A stretch of 64,000 nucleotides of DNA from Bacteroidales bacterium UBA6397. Its GTDB lineage: Bacteria > Bacteroidota > Bacteroidia > Bacteroidales > UBA932. This document shows, one piece after another, positions 14,853 through 24,194 of this stretch (positions within the stretch are counted from its first letter, which is position 1; each line of letters starts with the position of its first letter). Under the pieces are notes generated by a model, which was given only the letters and a program-made list of their open reading frames with translations, was not told the origin of the DNA and made no database searches. Made by a program: the position numbers and the translations under genes. The stretch is from assembly GCA_002439875.1 (NCBI GenBank), contig DJQB01000025.1, positions 12,966 to 76,965 of the forward strand, read 5' to 3'.

Positions 14853-16247
14853 TCATTCCTCCGGAAGGAACATAGGATCCCAGGCCGGGAGGAGGATCGG
14901 CTTCTGGTCCAGCATATTCATGACATCCGATGGAACGTATTTTTTCTCAATGACGAGGCGGAACATGTAGTTGTCGAACCACTCGTCGGTCATTATGAGG
15001 TTGCCTTTGTAGCCGGAATCGGCGCCCCAACTGTTCTCAACCATCCATTTGACCGCCTTGCCGTCCTTGATGTCCACGGCGATGAGGGTCATGGCGTGGG
15101 ACGAGCCGCTGGCATGGGTCTGAACCCTCTGACGCTTGTCCATAGGGAAAGTCGTTCCGAAAAGTGAGCCGTAATCGAAGTTGTTCAGATCCAAGGTACC
15201 TTTCTGTCTGTCCATGAACTTGGCCACGTCGCAAGAGAAGTACATGGCGGTGTTGTCCTTGATCGAGGCAATGGCCATCTCCTTGATTCTATCGACCGGC
15301 AGATTGATGTAAAGCCAGTTCTGCCCGTCGTAGACATGACGGTCATAGTCAATCTCATAGACCTTGCCATATTCACGGGTAGGGTCGTTCATCACCATGA
15401 TGTAGTTGTTCTCAAGATCCGATCCGACATATTCATCATAGAAGGATTTAGGGGTGTAGGTCTTGGTGCTGACAAAGTTGCCCTTGGAGTCATAGCGGGT
15501 CCACTCGAACTCCACCGGCGGCTCGCCGAGGCAGAGGACCAGCATCCTGTAGATTTCCTTGAGCATCCCGGTCTTCATCTCAAGACAGTCATTGGCGGAA
15601 GCATCACGAAGTTTGAGGCCGTCCTCACGCAGTTTGGTGGCGATCCTGGTCCGCATCTGTGACGTGTTGTTGGCGCAATAGGTCTCAGGCATGACATCGG
15701 ACGGAACGACACCGTACTTCATGATAAGGTTCGAGACTCCCGTGAACTGTCCGCCGTCCCCTATCGGGTTGCGGAACAGCCAGTCAACTTTGCGGTCGTC
15801 AAAACTCAGGCTCTTCGTGTCGATCACTCCCTGAAGGAACAGGTTGGCCTTCTCCAGCTGATCGTAGAAGAACACGTAGTTCTGGGAGAAGGTAAACGAA
15901 CCTAGGTCATATTTATCTATCATTTTGGATCTTAACACATTGAGTCCCGTGAAAAGCCAGCAGCGGCCAGAGGATTTCTGATTGGTGCGTCCCTTTGTCT
16001 TCACCTCATCCGAGAAGTGTGTGTCGATCATCGCTATGTTCTCGGAATTCGCGGCGAGAACATTGATGGCGGCCGCATTGAGAGCATTGCGGACAGCCTT
16101 GTCGGAGGCTGTGCCTTCGTAGCCTTTACGGATCTCGGCCAGCATCTCGGCTGAGATGCCTCCATTACCTGACTGATTCTGCGCGGAAACGCCGATTCCT
16201 GAAAGAACCAGAAGCGCAGCGGAGATGATTAGCGTTCTTTTATTCAT
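14853..16247 (-). CDS. secreted C1 aminopeptidase (bleomycin hydrolase / PepC type)
   Basis: A 464-residue papain-family cysteine aminopeptidase. The signal peptide MNKRTLIISAALLVLSGIGVSAQ points to export, unlike the cytoplasmic PepC of Gram-positives. The catalytic triad is visible: C96 in SSGRCWLFTGLN, the histidine in SSHAMTLIAVD and the asparagine in WMVENSWG. It probably trims peptides in the periplasm. The gene is flanked by spacers without obvious terminators and does not overlap its neighbours. Confidence 0.92.
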   Translation of the reverse strand: MNKRTLIISAALLVLSGIGVSAQNQSGNGGISAEMLAEIRKGYEGTASDKAVRNALNAAAINVLAANSENIAMIDTHFSDEVKTKGRTNQKSSGRCWLFTGLNVLRSKMIDKYDLGSFTFSQNYVFFYDQLEKANLFLQGVIDTKSLSFDDRKVDWLFRNPIGDGGQFTGVSNLIMKYGVVPSDVMPETYCANNTSQMRTRIATKLREDGLKLRDASANDCLEMKTGMLKEIYRMLVLCLGEPPVEFEWTRYDSKGNFVSTKTYTPKSFYDEYVGSDLENNYIMVMNDPTREYGKVYEIDYDRHVYDGQNWLYINLPVDRIKEMAIASIKDNTAMYFSCDVAKFMDRQKGTLDLNNFDYGSLFGTTFPMDKRQRVQTHASGSSHAMTLIAVDIKDGKAVKWMVENSWGADSGYKGNLIMTDEWFDNYMFRLVIEKKYVPSDVMNMLDQKPILLPAWDPMFLPEE

Positions 16248-16356
16248 AAATATTCAAAGATTTGGGGTAAATTTAGCGAAAATTTTTGGGATCCGTTCAG
16301 ACCGGGCGGATTTTTAAGCAAGCGGCAAAGAATAGGTTGCCGCAGATTTGGCAAAG

Positions 16357-17301
16357 ATGAAGAGTCGCTCGAGAATATTCCTTCTTGCCGCCGCGACACT
16401 GCTGCTCGCCGGCGCCGACCTGCTCACCGGAGGAGCGGGCTTGAGCGGAATGGACGCTGGTATATTCCTGAAACTCAGGCTTCCGAGAATGCTGACAGCC
16501 GTCATTGCCGGTGCGTCCCTCTCTCTTGCGGGGCTTCAGATGCAGAGCATTTTCCGCAATCCGCTCGCCGACCCGCACATCATGGGCGTGAGCGCCGGGG
16601 CCGGGACAGGGGCCGCTGTCGCGACTCTTCTCTTCGGAGCCTCGCTTCCGGCCGCCCTGTCCGGGTTGACTATGGCGGCCGCGGCATTCCTCGGTGCGCT
16701 GCTGACATCCACGCTGGTTGTCGCCGTGGCATCCAAAGTCCAAAGTTCCTCCACCTTGCTGATTTTCGGCGTGATGCTGGGCTTCATCTTCAGCGCGGTG
16801 ACATCCATTCTTGAATATTCCGCCAGTGCGGAAAGCCTGAAAGTATTCTATAGTTGGTCGGCGGGAAGTTTTACAGGATGCCGCCCAGGCGAAGTCGCGG
16901 TGATCGGGGGAGCACTGGCCATCGGCACTCTGCTGACCTATATTAATAATAAAGGACTCGACATCGCCCTTTTCGGGGATGAATATGCCAGCCTTGCGGG
17001 AGCGGACATGCGCCGCATCCGGAACATCTCGATGACGGGGAGCTGTCTGATGGCCGGTGCGGTCACGGCTTTCTGCGGACCGCTGGGTTTCGTGGGGATC
17101 GTGGCGCCGCACATAGCCGGAAGACTGCTCGGCTCCTCGGTCCACATCAAGGTCATCCCGTCCGTGATGCTCACGGGAGCAGGTCTGACACTTGCGGCCG
17201 ACATAATCTCGAATGCCTGTCCCACTCCCCTGCCGGTCGGAAGCACAATGGCGATCATCGGCATACCAATCATCCTGGCGATTCTCACAAATAGAAGGTG
17301 A
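16357..17301 (+). CDS. FecCD/BtuC-type ABC transporter permease
   Basis: A membrane permease of about 314 residues for iron-siderophore, heme or cobalamin uptake. It is strongly hydrophobic with repeated glycine/alanine-rich helices. It has the family motif RLPRMLTAVIAGASLSLAGLQ near residue 40 and NPLADPHIMGVSAGAG next to it. The coupling segment GPLGFVGIVAPHIAGRLLG contacts the ATPase. I chose the ATG at 16357; an in-frame TTG nine bases upstream is the alternative. The ATPase gene follows immediately. No substrate-binding protein or TonB-dependent receptor is nearby, so the substrate is unknown. Confidence 0.92.
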   Translation: MKSRSRIFLLAAATLLLAGADLLTGGAGLSGMDAGIFLKLRLPRMLTAVIAGASLSLAGLQMQSIFRNPLADPHIMGVSAGAGTGAAVATLLFGASLPAALSGLTMAAAAFLGALLTSTLVVAVASKVQSSSTLLIFGVMLGFIFSAVTSILEYSASAESLKVFYSWSAGSFTGCRPGEVAVIGGALAIGTLLTYINNKGLDIALFGDEYASLAGADMRRIRNISMTGSCLMAGAVTAFCGPLGFVGIVAPHIAGRLLGSSVHIKVIPSVMLTGAGLTLAADIISNACPTPLPVGSTMAIIGIPIILAILTNRR

Positions 17302-17303
17302 AT

Positions 17304-17912
17304 ATGCTGAAAGCGAGCGAATTAATTATCGGACACAAGGACATCCCGGTTGCGGGGCCATTGACTTTTGAATATCCGGACGGACAGTCCGTCATGCTTT
17401 GCGGTCCGAACGGCAGCGGAAAGAGCACGCTGATGAAGACCATCTCCGGTCTCATTCCTCCATTGTCTGGCGGATTCTCGGCCGGAGGGTCCATCGTGAT
17501 GATACCCACACATATTCCGAAAATCAAAGGGTTCACTGTCAAGGAGTTCATACGCACGAGCCTGTTCTCGGCTTCGGGAATGTTCAGGAAACTGAACGCC
17601 GAAGCGGAGACTGCCATGGAGGAAGCGATTCATACTCTTAGAATCAACTCATTTACAGACAAGGACATAAGCTTGATCTCCGACGGGGAGTTCCAGAAAG
17701 CATGCATCGCCACTGCCTTGACACGAAAGGCCAATGTGATCCTTCTGGACGAACCCACAGCGTTTCTGGACGTGGACAACAGGATCATGGTTCTGCATAC
17801 CCTTCAGGAGCTTGCGCGCGCCATGGGAACTACTATCATCTTCTCCACTCACGACATACATGACGGAGCCCGGTTCTCCGACGCAATCCTCTCGCTCGGG
17901 CAAAAGTTTTGA
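17304..17912 (+). CDS. ABC transporter ATP-binding protein
   Basis: A short ABC ATPase of about 202 residues (usual length near 250) that would energise the permease before it. Walker A is GPNGSGKST, Walker B is VILLDEPTAFLD and the H-loop is IFSTHDIHDG. The signature reads ISDGEFQK rather than LSGGxxQ, and the Q-loop region is compact. The start is ATG 17304, with AGAAGG six bases upstream; an in-frame GTG at 17298 would overlap the permease stop. The polA promoter overlaps its stop codon. Confidence 0.88.
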   Translation: MLKASELIIGHKDIPVAGPLTFEYPDGQSVMLCGPNGSGKSTLMKTISGLIPPLSGGFSAGGSIVMIPTHIPKIKGFTVKEFIRTSLFSASGMFRKLNAEAETAMEEAIHTLRINSFTDKDISLISDGEFQKACIATALTRKANVILLDEPTAFLDVDNRIMVLHTLQELARAMGTTIIFSTHDIHDGARFSDAILSLGQKF

Positions 17913-17938
17913 AAGCACGAAACAATTCCTTATCTTTG
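17908..17938 (+). promoter_or_regulatory. polA promoter
   Basis: TTTG (17908-17911), a 19-base spacer and TATCTTTG (17931-17938), an exact Bacteroidota consensus. It overlaps the stop codon of the ABC ATPase gene and sets the polA start downstream, at 17993. Confidence 0.75.
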
Positions 17939-17992
17939 TACAAGCACGTGAAAAAGAAATCGCAGCCACACTTTGATAAACGGAAAAAAACA

Positions 17993-20644
17993 ATGCCGGG
18001 AAAGATTTTCTTCATAGACGGGCACGCGTTGATCTTCAAGATGTATTATGCGTTCCTAAGGAGTCCGATGATCAACTCCAAAGGGGCTGATATGTCGATT
18101 CTTTACGGATTCACCAAATATATTCTGGAACTTCAGAACAGGGAAAATCCGGACTACCTCGCAGTGGCTTTCGACCCGCCGGGAGGAACGTTCAGAAACA
18201 AGCTTTACCCGGAGTACAAGGCGAACCGCAAGGAGACTCCCCAGTTGGTGATCGACTCGTTGGATCCGCTGATGGAATTATGCAGGGCCATGAACATTCC
18301 GACCTTGATGCTGAAAGGCTACGAGGCTGACGATGTGATCGGTTCCATGGCCAAACGCTGCGCCGGAGAAGGGCTGGATGTCTTCATGGTGACCCCTGAC
18401 AAGGACTACGGGCAGCTGATCGGACCTCACATCTGGCAGTATAAGCCAGGCAAGGCCGGTTTTGACAACGAGATCATCGGCGTGAAAGAGATCTGCGAAA
18501 AGTACGGGATCCAGTCTCCGGAACAGGTCATAGACATGCTGACAATATGCGGGGACACGGCTGACAATGTGCCTGGGGTCAAAGGAGTCGGAGAGGTCGG
18601 GGCGAGCAAACTGGTCGCCAAATTCGGTTCCGTGGAGGAGATCTACAGGCATCTGGATGAGCTGACACCACGACAGAAAGTTCAGTTCGAGGAGGCTCGG
18701 TACCACATTGAGCTCAGCCACGAGCTCGTGACGATCAAGACGGACATCGAGGTTGACGTGAAGACCGAACAGATGAAGGTCAACCGGGAGTATGGTCCGG
18801 AGCTAGCCGACCTTTTCGAAAAATACGAGTTCAATTCCCTGAACAGGTTCATAGGTCACACCACAGTGCCCGAGGAGAAAAGGGACGCGAAGTTGCCTGA
18901 AACCGTCAAGGTGCGCCCTGGTGAAGTGGTCAAGGCGGCGATCAAGGCCGGAATCTGCTCGGTCATCACCGAAGGGGCAGACGGAGGCATATTCACAAGA
19001 ACCGTTAGGATCATCATCGGCGCCCGTGATGGGGAGAGGATTATTGTCGCGGAAGGTGGGTTGACGGATTTCAAGACCCTGCTGGAGAAAGCCGATGTCG
19101 CCAAATGCGGCGAGGACCTAAAGAGACAAATGAATATCCTCGCGTCCGGCGACGTGACTCTTCAAGGCCGCCTTCGCGACATCGCCCTCATGCACTATCT
19201 GCTTGATCCTGAGAAGAGCCACAAGATAGACGTTCTGGCGCGGAGCTTGTTGGGAGTGTCGCTGGACACCGTCACGAGTGGCACAGCGCCGTCCACAGGC
19301 TCGCTATTCGACGATATCCCGTCAGACGAGGGGAGCCGCGACAGAAGCAAGGAGTCGGCAGTGTTGCTCCTTCTTTCCGACAGGATCCGCAAGGATATGG
19401 AGAAAGTCTCTGTAGCAAGCCTTTACGACACTATGGAAGAACCGCTTCTCAAAGTTCTCTCCAAAATGGAGAGGAATGGGGTAAAGGTCGATCTTGGATC
19501 CCTCAAGGATTTCACGGAGCATCTTCGCCAAGAGATGGCGGAAAGAGAGGCTCGGATCAGGGAGATGGCGGGAGAGCCGTCTCTGAACATCTCTTCCCCG
19601 AAACAGGTCGGTGCTGTGCTTTTCGAGAAGTTGAAACTCTCCGACAAGCCAAAAAAGAACAGCAACGGAACATATTCCACAGAGGAATCCACTCTTTTGG
19701 ATCTGGCCGACAAGCACCCGATCATCGACGAGATTCTGGAGTACAGGGCCGTGAGGAAACTGCTGTCAACCTACATCGAGCCGTTCCCGAGCTACATCGA
19801 GCCTTCCGATGGCAAGATCCACACGACGTTCAACCAAGCTCTTACCGCGACAGGACGCCTTAGCTCATCAAACCCCAACCTCCAGAACATCCCTATCCGC
19901 TCGGACAGAGGCCGGGAGATCCGCAAAGCTTTTGTGCCAAGCACCCCAGACGGTCTGATCCTGTCGGCAGACTATTCACAGATTGAACTTAGAATCATGG
20001 CCCACCTGAGCTGCGACCAACATCTGATCAGCGCCTTTAAGCAGGGTGTGGACATTCACGCAGCCACTGCGGAAAAGATTTTCGGCATCCCACACGATCA
20101 GGTCACACCCGACCAGAGACGCATCGCAAAGACCGCCAATTTCGGAATCATGTACGGCATCTCGGCTTTCGGTCTGGCCCAAAGGCTAAGGATCAGCCGC
20201 AAGGAGGCCCAGAAAATCATAGACGACTACTTCGCCGGTTTCCCGTCCATCCTTTCGTTCATAGAGGACACAAAGGCGGCGGCGCGCGAGACCGGTTACG
20301 TTGAAACCATCTTCGGGAGAAGACGGTATATTCCAGACATCAATTCCAAGAACGGGACGTTGAGGGCTCTCGCCGAGAGGAATGCCGTCAACGCTCCGAT
20401 CCAAGGCACATCAGCTGACATCATCAAGATGGCTATGATCGAGGTTGACAAGGCGATGACAGAAGCCGGAATGAAAAGCAGGATGATCCTCCAGATCCAC
20501 GACGAACTTGTGTTCGACGCGCTCCAAGAGGAGATTGAGGATCTGAAGCAGATGGTGATTGACAAGATGGAAAATGTTGTAAAACTTTCAGTACCACTAA
20601 CAGTAGAATGCAATTATGGGAAAAACTGGCTTGAAGCCCACTGA
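17993..20644 (+). CDS. polA: DNA polymerase I
   Basis: About 883 residues, active in replication gap filling and repair. The N-terminal 5' nuclease (residues 1 to about 290) starts MPGKIFFIDGHALIFK. Its helix-hairpin-helix region includes DTADNVPGVKGVGEVGA. The C-terminal polymerase has motif A (SADYSQIELRIMAHLS), motif B (RRIAKTANFGIMYGISAFGL) and motif C (QIHDELVFD). The middle 3'-5' exonuclease domain lacks the exo I DTE motif, and the exo II YD reads RQ (KCGEDLKRQMNIL), so proofreading is probably lost. An ATG at 17909 lies upstream of the promoter's start point and is rejected. The ECF sigma gene overlaps the 3' end by 29 bases. Confidence 0.97.
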   Translation: MPGKIFFIDGHALIFKMYYAFLRSPMINSKGADMSILYGFTKYILELQNRENPDYLAVAFDPPGGTFRNKLYPEYKANRKETPQLVIDSLDPLMELCRAMNIPTLMLKGYEADDVIGSMAKRCAGEGLDVFMVTPDKDYGQLIGPHIWQYKPGKAGFDNEIIGVKEICEKYGIQSPEQVIDMLTICGDTADNVPGVKGVGEVGASKLVAKFGSVEEIYRHLDELTPRQKVQFEEARYHIELSHELVTIKTDIEVDVKTEQMKVNREYGPELADLFEKYEFNSLNRFIGHTTVPEEKRDAKLPETVKVRPGEVVKAAIKAGICSVITEGADGGIFTRTVRIIIGARDGERIIVAEGGLTDFKTLLEKADVAKCGEDLKRQMNILASGDVTLQGRLRDIALMHYLLDPEKSHKIDVLARSLLGVSLDTVTSGTAPSTGSLFDDIPSDEGSRDRSKESAVLLLLSDRIRKDMEKVSVASLYDTMEEPLLKVLSKMERNGVKVDLGSLKDFTEHLRQEMAEREARIREMAGEPSLNISSPKQVGAVLFEKLKLSDKPKKNSNGTYSTEESTLLDLADKHPIIDEILEYRAVRKLLSTYIEPFPSYIEPSDGKIHTTFNQALTATGRLSSSNPNLQNIPIRSDRGREIRKAFVPSTPDGLILSADYSQIELRIMAHLSCDQHLISAFKQGVDIHAATAEKIFGIPHDQVTPDQRRIAKTANFGIMYGISAFGLAQRLRISRKEAQKIIDDYFAGFPSILSFIEDTKAAARETGYVETIFGRRRYIPDINSKNGTLRALAERNAVNAPIQGTSADIIKMAMIEVDKAMTEAGMKSRMILQIHDELVFDALQEEIEDLKQMVIDKMENVVKLSVPLTVECNYGKNWLEAH

Positions 20645-21218
20645 TGAGCTTATCATCTTGGCACAAAGAGGCAACGGTCTGGCGTTCACGGCACTCTGGG
20701 ACCGCCACATCGAACAGCTTAGGTCTTACATCAAGGCTCGTTTCAAGAATATAGATGACTATGCCTCCGACGACATCTGCAGCCGCAGTTTCGAGAAAGC
20801 CTTCAGGCAGATCATGTCTTACGACCAGTACAAGAGCCGGTTCCTCACATGGCTCTGCACGATAGCCAAGAACACCGCTCTCGACACGCTCGAGCAGGAA
20901 CAACGTGTGCATCCGAAAAACCAGATAGTCTATCTTGACGACGAGAGCAAGCCGTCCGGTGTTGAGGTCATCCCGGACCAGGCCGAGGACGCTCTCAACA
21001 CTTTGATCAAGACTGAGAACGAGGAGGAGCATGCGAAATATGTCGAGCGACTGCCTGAGCTCTATCGTGAGATAGCCCGCAAGAGGCTCATCGAAGGGAT
21101 GAAGTACAACGAGATCGCAGAAGCTCTTGACATGGAGCTCAACACGGTAAAGACTAGGATCCGCCGCGCCAAGCAGATGATAGATGACCTCCGTAGGCAG
21201 GAGGAAGATGGAATATGA
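20616..21218 (+). CDS. ECF-type RNA polymerase sigma factor
   Basis: A 200-residue sigma-70 family protein. Region 2 spans about residues 10-90 (DELIILAQRGNGLAFTALWD to RFLTWLCTIAKNTALDTL). Region 4 spans about 140-195, with the helix-turn-helix YREIARKRLIEGMKYNEIAE and ALDMELNTVKTRIRRAKQMI. It starts inside the end of polA and its stop overlaps the rsmG start (ATGATG), so polA, sigma and rsmG form one operon. No anti-sigma or SusC/D partner is adjacent. It may be a housekeeping-linked ECF factor; its regulon is unknown. Confidence 0.9.
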   Translation: MGKTGLKPTDELIILAQRGNGLAFTALWDRHIEQLRSYIKARFKNIDDYASDDICSRSFEKAFRQIMSYDQYKSRFLTWLCTIAKNTALDTLEQEQRVHPKNQIVYLDDESKPSGVEVIPDQAEDALNTLIKTENEEEHAKYVERLPELYREIARKRLIEGMKYNEIAEALDMELNTVKTRIRRAKQMIDDLRRQEEDGI

Positions 21219-21943
21219 TGACGTTCGCAGAATTCGAGGCTTTTCTAAAGGCCTCGTTCCCGGACGTGACTGACGGGATGGTGGAGCGCTTCCGCCTGAT
21301 GGAGGCGGGCTACCGAGACTGGAACGCCAAGATCAACGTCATCTCCCGCAAGGACATAGACAGCCTATACGACCACCACGTCCTCCATTCCCTCGCCATT
21401 GCCGGATATCTCCGCACGCAGCGTCCGGAAACATATTCATTGTTCACCGCTCCGCCCCCTATAGAATCTGCGAAATCCCCTTTTACCGTCACCAGTGCCA
21501 ATGTCACACAGACCGGGCTAAGGGTTTTGGACCTCGGCACCGGAGGCGGCTTCCCCGGCATTCCGCTGGCCGTGATGTTCCCTAATGTGCGATTTACCCT
21601 CTGTGATTCAGTTGGCAAGAAAACCATAGTTGCCGGAGAGATTGCGAATATGCTCGGCCTTGACAACGTGGAGATTGTCAACGCTCGCGCTGAAAGTCTC
21701 CCCGGCAAGTTCGACTTTGTAGTCTCGCGCGCCGTTGCTTCCCTCGCCGACTTCTATCCTTGGGTGAAAGGGAAATATTCCTGTTCAATCCTTTACCTCA
21801 AAGGCGGTGACATCAACGAAGAGATCTGTGCCCTCATGGCCCGCGAGCACCTCCGCAAAGGCTCCGTATCCACTTGGCCCGTCAACCATTGGTTGACAGA
21901 CCCTTATTTCGAGGGCAAATTCGTGATTGACATCCAACGGTAA
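21215..21943 (+). CDS. rsmG: 16S rRNA (guanine-527-N7)-methyltransferase
   Basis: A 242-residue SAM-dependent methyltransferase that acts on the 530 loop of 16S rRNA. Family motifs are the N-terminal NAKINVISRKD and HHVLHSLAIAGYL, the SAM loop VLDLGTGGGFPGIPLAVMFP, and SRAVASLADFYPWV. About 33 residues (roughly 68-100, TQRPETYSLF to ANVTQTG) sit between YLR and the SAM loop. Typical RsmG has only a few residues there, so this is a low-complexity insertion. It is the last gene of the polA operon. Confidence 0.94.
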   Translation: MMTFAEFEAFLKASFPDVTDGMVERFRLMEAGYRDWNAKINVISRKDIDSLYDHHVLHSLAIAGYLRTQRPETYSLFTAPPPIESAKSPFTVTSANVTQTGLRVLDLGTGGGFPGIPLAVMFPNVRFTLCDSVGKKTIVAGEIANMLGLDNVEIVNARAESLPGKFDFVVSRAVASLADFYPWVKGKYSCSILYLKGGDINEEICALMAREHLRKGSVSTWPVNHWLTDPYFEGKFVIDIQR

Positions 21944-22082
21944 GCGCCCCCCACTACTCTAAATAGGCCAAATCTGGCTGTCAAAGTTTATAGGTTGACG
22001 ACTTCGGATTTGTACTTTGTGTGATAATCCGTCTAATCTGCATCAAAGAAGAAAAATGAAATATTAAACACTAAAATATTCA

Positions 22083-22883
22083 ATGAATATGAAAAAGATT
22101 GCTAAAGTTGCGGCGGTGGCTGCCATGGTTGCGCTCACCGCTTCGTGCGCTCCGCAGAAGATAGCGGTGACGGCACACAGAGGATTCTGGAACTGCGAGG
22201 AGGCCGGATACGCGGAGAACTCCATCAAAGCGCTTGAGCTGGCGCAGCAGAACGGCCTGTGGGGCAGCGAGTTCGATGTGCACATCACTTCCGACCTCGT
22301 CATGCTCGTGCACCACGATCCGGACATCGACGGAATGCGCATCTGGGATCACGACTACGCCGACTTCAAGGACTGCCGTCTGAAGAACGGAGAGAAAATC
22401 CCGACTCTTGATGAATATCTCACCCAGGGCGAGAAGAGCAAAAAGACCGTGCTGGTGTTCGAGCTCAAGAAGCAGATCGACAAGGCTCACGAGGACTACA
22501 TGGTTGACCAGAGCGTCAAGGCTCTCAAGGAGCACGGGCTGTACAACCCTAAGCGAGTGATTTTCATCTCGTTCAGTCTGAATATGTGCGAGAGGCTCGC
22601 TGCCCTCTGCCCTGGATTCACTGTCCAGTACCTTGAGAAGGACAAGAGTCCTGAGGAGCTCGCCAAGCTCGGAATCAACGGTGTTGATTACCAGTACAAG
22701 GTCTTCGCGAAGAACCCTACCTGGTTCAAGCAGGCCCGCGACAACAAGATGAGCGTCAACTGCTGGACCGTCAACAAGGAGAAGGACATCCAGAACATGA
22801 TCGACCTCGGTGTCGATTGCATCACGACCAACGAGCCGCTCCTCGTCCGCAAGATGCTCGGCAAGAGGGAGAAGGTGAAATAA
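22083..22883 (+). CDS. glycerophosphodiester phosphodiesterase family lipoprotein
   Basis: A 266-residue GDPD-fold enzyme that probably hydrolyses glycerophosphodiesters in the periplasm. The N-terminus MKKIAKVAAVAAMVALTASC is a lipoprotein signal with a lipobox cysteine. Catalytic motifs are AHRGFWN, then ENSIKAL, EFDVHIT and the HHDPD of MLVHHDPDIDG. A late VNCWTVNKEKD block matches the end of the GDPD barrel. The start codon sits in ATGAATATG, and the second ATG (22089) is an alternative. It is monocistronic. A possible TACTTTG promoter box lies near 22012. Confidence 0.9.
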   Translation: MNMKKIAKVAAVAAMVALTASCAPQKIAVTAHRGFWNCEEAGYAENSIKALELAQQNGLWGSEFDVHITSDLVMLVHHDPDIDGMRIWDHDYADFKDCRLKNGEKIPTLDEYLTQGEKSKKTVLVFELKKQIDKAHEDYMVDQSVKALKEHGLYNPKRVIFISFSLNMCERLAALCPGFTVQYLEKDKSPEELAKLGINGVDYQYKVFAKNPTWFKQARDNKMSVNCWTVNKEKDIQNMIDLGVDCITTNEPLLVRKMLGKREKVK

Positions 22884-22931
22884 TCCATTAATTGAGATGA
22901 ACGACAGCCTGTTTCAGTAATATGAAGCAGG

Positions 22932-24194
22932 CTATTTGATTTCCAGCAGTTCCGACCAGGAGGTGGAGTAGAGGCGGGAGCAGAATTCGCGGCGGATGCC
23001 GTCTGAATAGTGGCCGGGGCGTTGGGTTGCGAGCCTCAGGAGATTTTTGCCGGAGGTGTTGACCATGTCCATGACCTTGGAGATGCGGTCGTCACGGTCA
23101 CGGGTCTCCTGGTCGAAATCAAACAGGGTGGTCTGGATGGCATCGGCATCCACGATGTCGTAGACGGTCACACCAGCCCTTTTATATTCAAAGCCATCGC
23201 GGAAGACCATCCTCAAGGCCCTCAATGCGGCGGCGACGACCTCCTGCGTGCTGCTGGCGGGGACATCAAGCCGGACGCCGGCGTTCGGGAAATACTGCGG
23301 AAGGTCGTCCCGGAAGCGGTTGGTCTGGATGAAGACGCCCACTGAATATGCCGCCGTGCCATCCTTGCGCAACTTTTCAGCGCATTTCCCGGCAAAGTCT
23401 GAGACCCGGAGTGTCATCTCATCAAGGTCAGTCACCATTTTGTCAAACGAACGGGAAGTGCAGATGCTCTTGCGTTTTTCATCTCGTTCATCCTCGACCA
23501 TGCGCTGCCCCTGAAGCTCAGCCCACGTCCGCACCCCGGATATTCCCATCATTCTGCGGACCCATTCGGAGGGCCTTTGGATGAAGTCTAAAGCCGTCTT
23601 TACTCCAACGGACCCAAGCTTTGGAGCACCTCGCCAGCCTATTCCCCAAACATCCTTTATAGGAGTAAGAGCCAAAGCCTTACGAATCTTCTCTTCAGAA
23701 TCTATGACACAGACTCCTTTATAGCCTTTGTACTTTTTGGCAAAATGGTTGGCAACCTTGGCCAAAGTCTTGGTGTCAGCGATCCCGATGCTGACCGGGA
23801 TGCCGGTCCAACGACGGATTTTCGTCACCAATGCCGAACATATTCCTGGAAGACTTTCAGGAGCGACACCGTCCATATCCATGTAGGCCTCGTCAATCGA
23901 ATAAACCTCCAATCTCGGAGCGACTTCGGCAAGAATTGACATAACTCTTGACGAAAGATCACCGTAAAGAGTGTAGTTAGACGAGCGGACCACCAAGTTT
24001 CCCTGCTCCACAAGATAGCGCACCTTGAAAAACGGAGTCCCCATCTTGATGCCCATCGCCTTGCTCTCGTTGCTGCGGGCGACCACACAGCCATCATTGT
24101 TGGACAGCACCACGACCGGACGGCCTTCCAACTCCGGCTGGAAAGCCCTCTCGCACGAGACGAAAAAATTATTGCAATCGGCTAACGCGTACAC
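22932..24194 (-). CDS. umuC: Y-family DNA polymerase, UmuC type
   Basis: A 420-residue translesion polymerase. The N-terminus MYALADCNNFFVSCERAFQP supplies the first metal-binding aspartate, and YSIDEAYMDM holds the catalytic acidic pair. The fingers loop VVVLSNNDGCVVARS is typical of UmuC. A little-finger domain follows from about residue 240 and the C-terminal UmuC tail lies near 400. Its start overlaps the umuD stop by 13 bases, so the pair is translationally coupled, as in other umuDC operons. It works in the cytoplasm with RecA-activated UmuD'. Confidence 0.96.
   Translation of the reverse strand: MYALADCNNFFVSCERAFQPELEGRPVVVLSNNDGCVVARSNESKAMGIKMGTPFFKVRYLVEQGNLVVRSSNYTLYGDLSSRVMSILAEVAPRLEVYSIDEAYMDMDGVAPESLPGICSALVTKIRRWTGIPVSIGIADTKTLAKVANHFAKKYKGYKGVCVIDSEEKIRKALALTPIKDVWGIGWRGAPKLGSVGVKTALDFIQRPSEWVRRMMGISGVRTWAELQGQRMVEDERDEKRKSICTSRSFDKMVTDLDEMTLRVSDFAGKCAEKLRKDGTAAYSVGVFIQTNRFRDDLPQYFPNAGVRLDVPASSTQEVVAAALRALRMVFRDGFEYKRAGVTVYDIVDADAIQTTLFDFDQETRDRDDRISKVMDMVNTSGKNLLRLATQRPGHYSDGIRREFCSRLYSTSWSELLEIK

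Noticed and set aside
16297..17145. 282-codon minus-strand frame opposite the ABC permease
   Set aside because: Gly/Arg/Ser/His-rich shadow of a hydrophobic membrane protein read in antisense.
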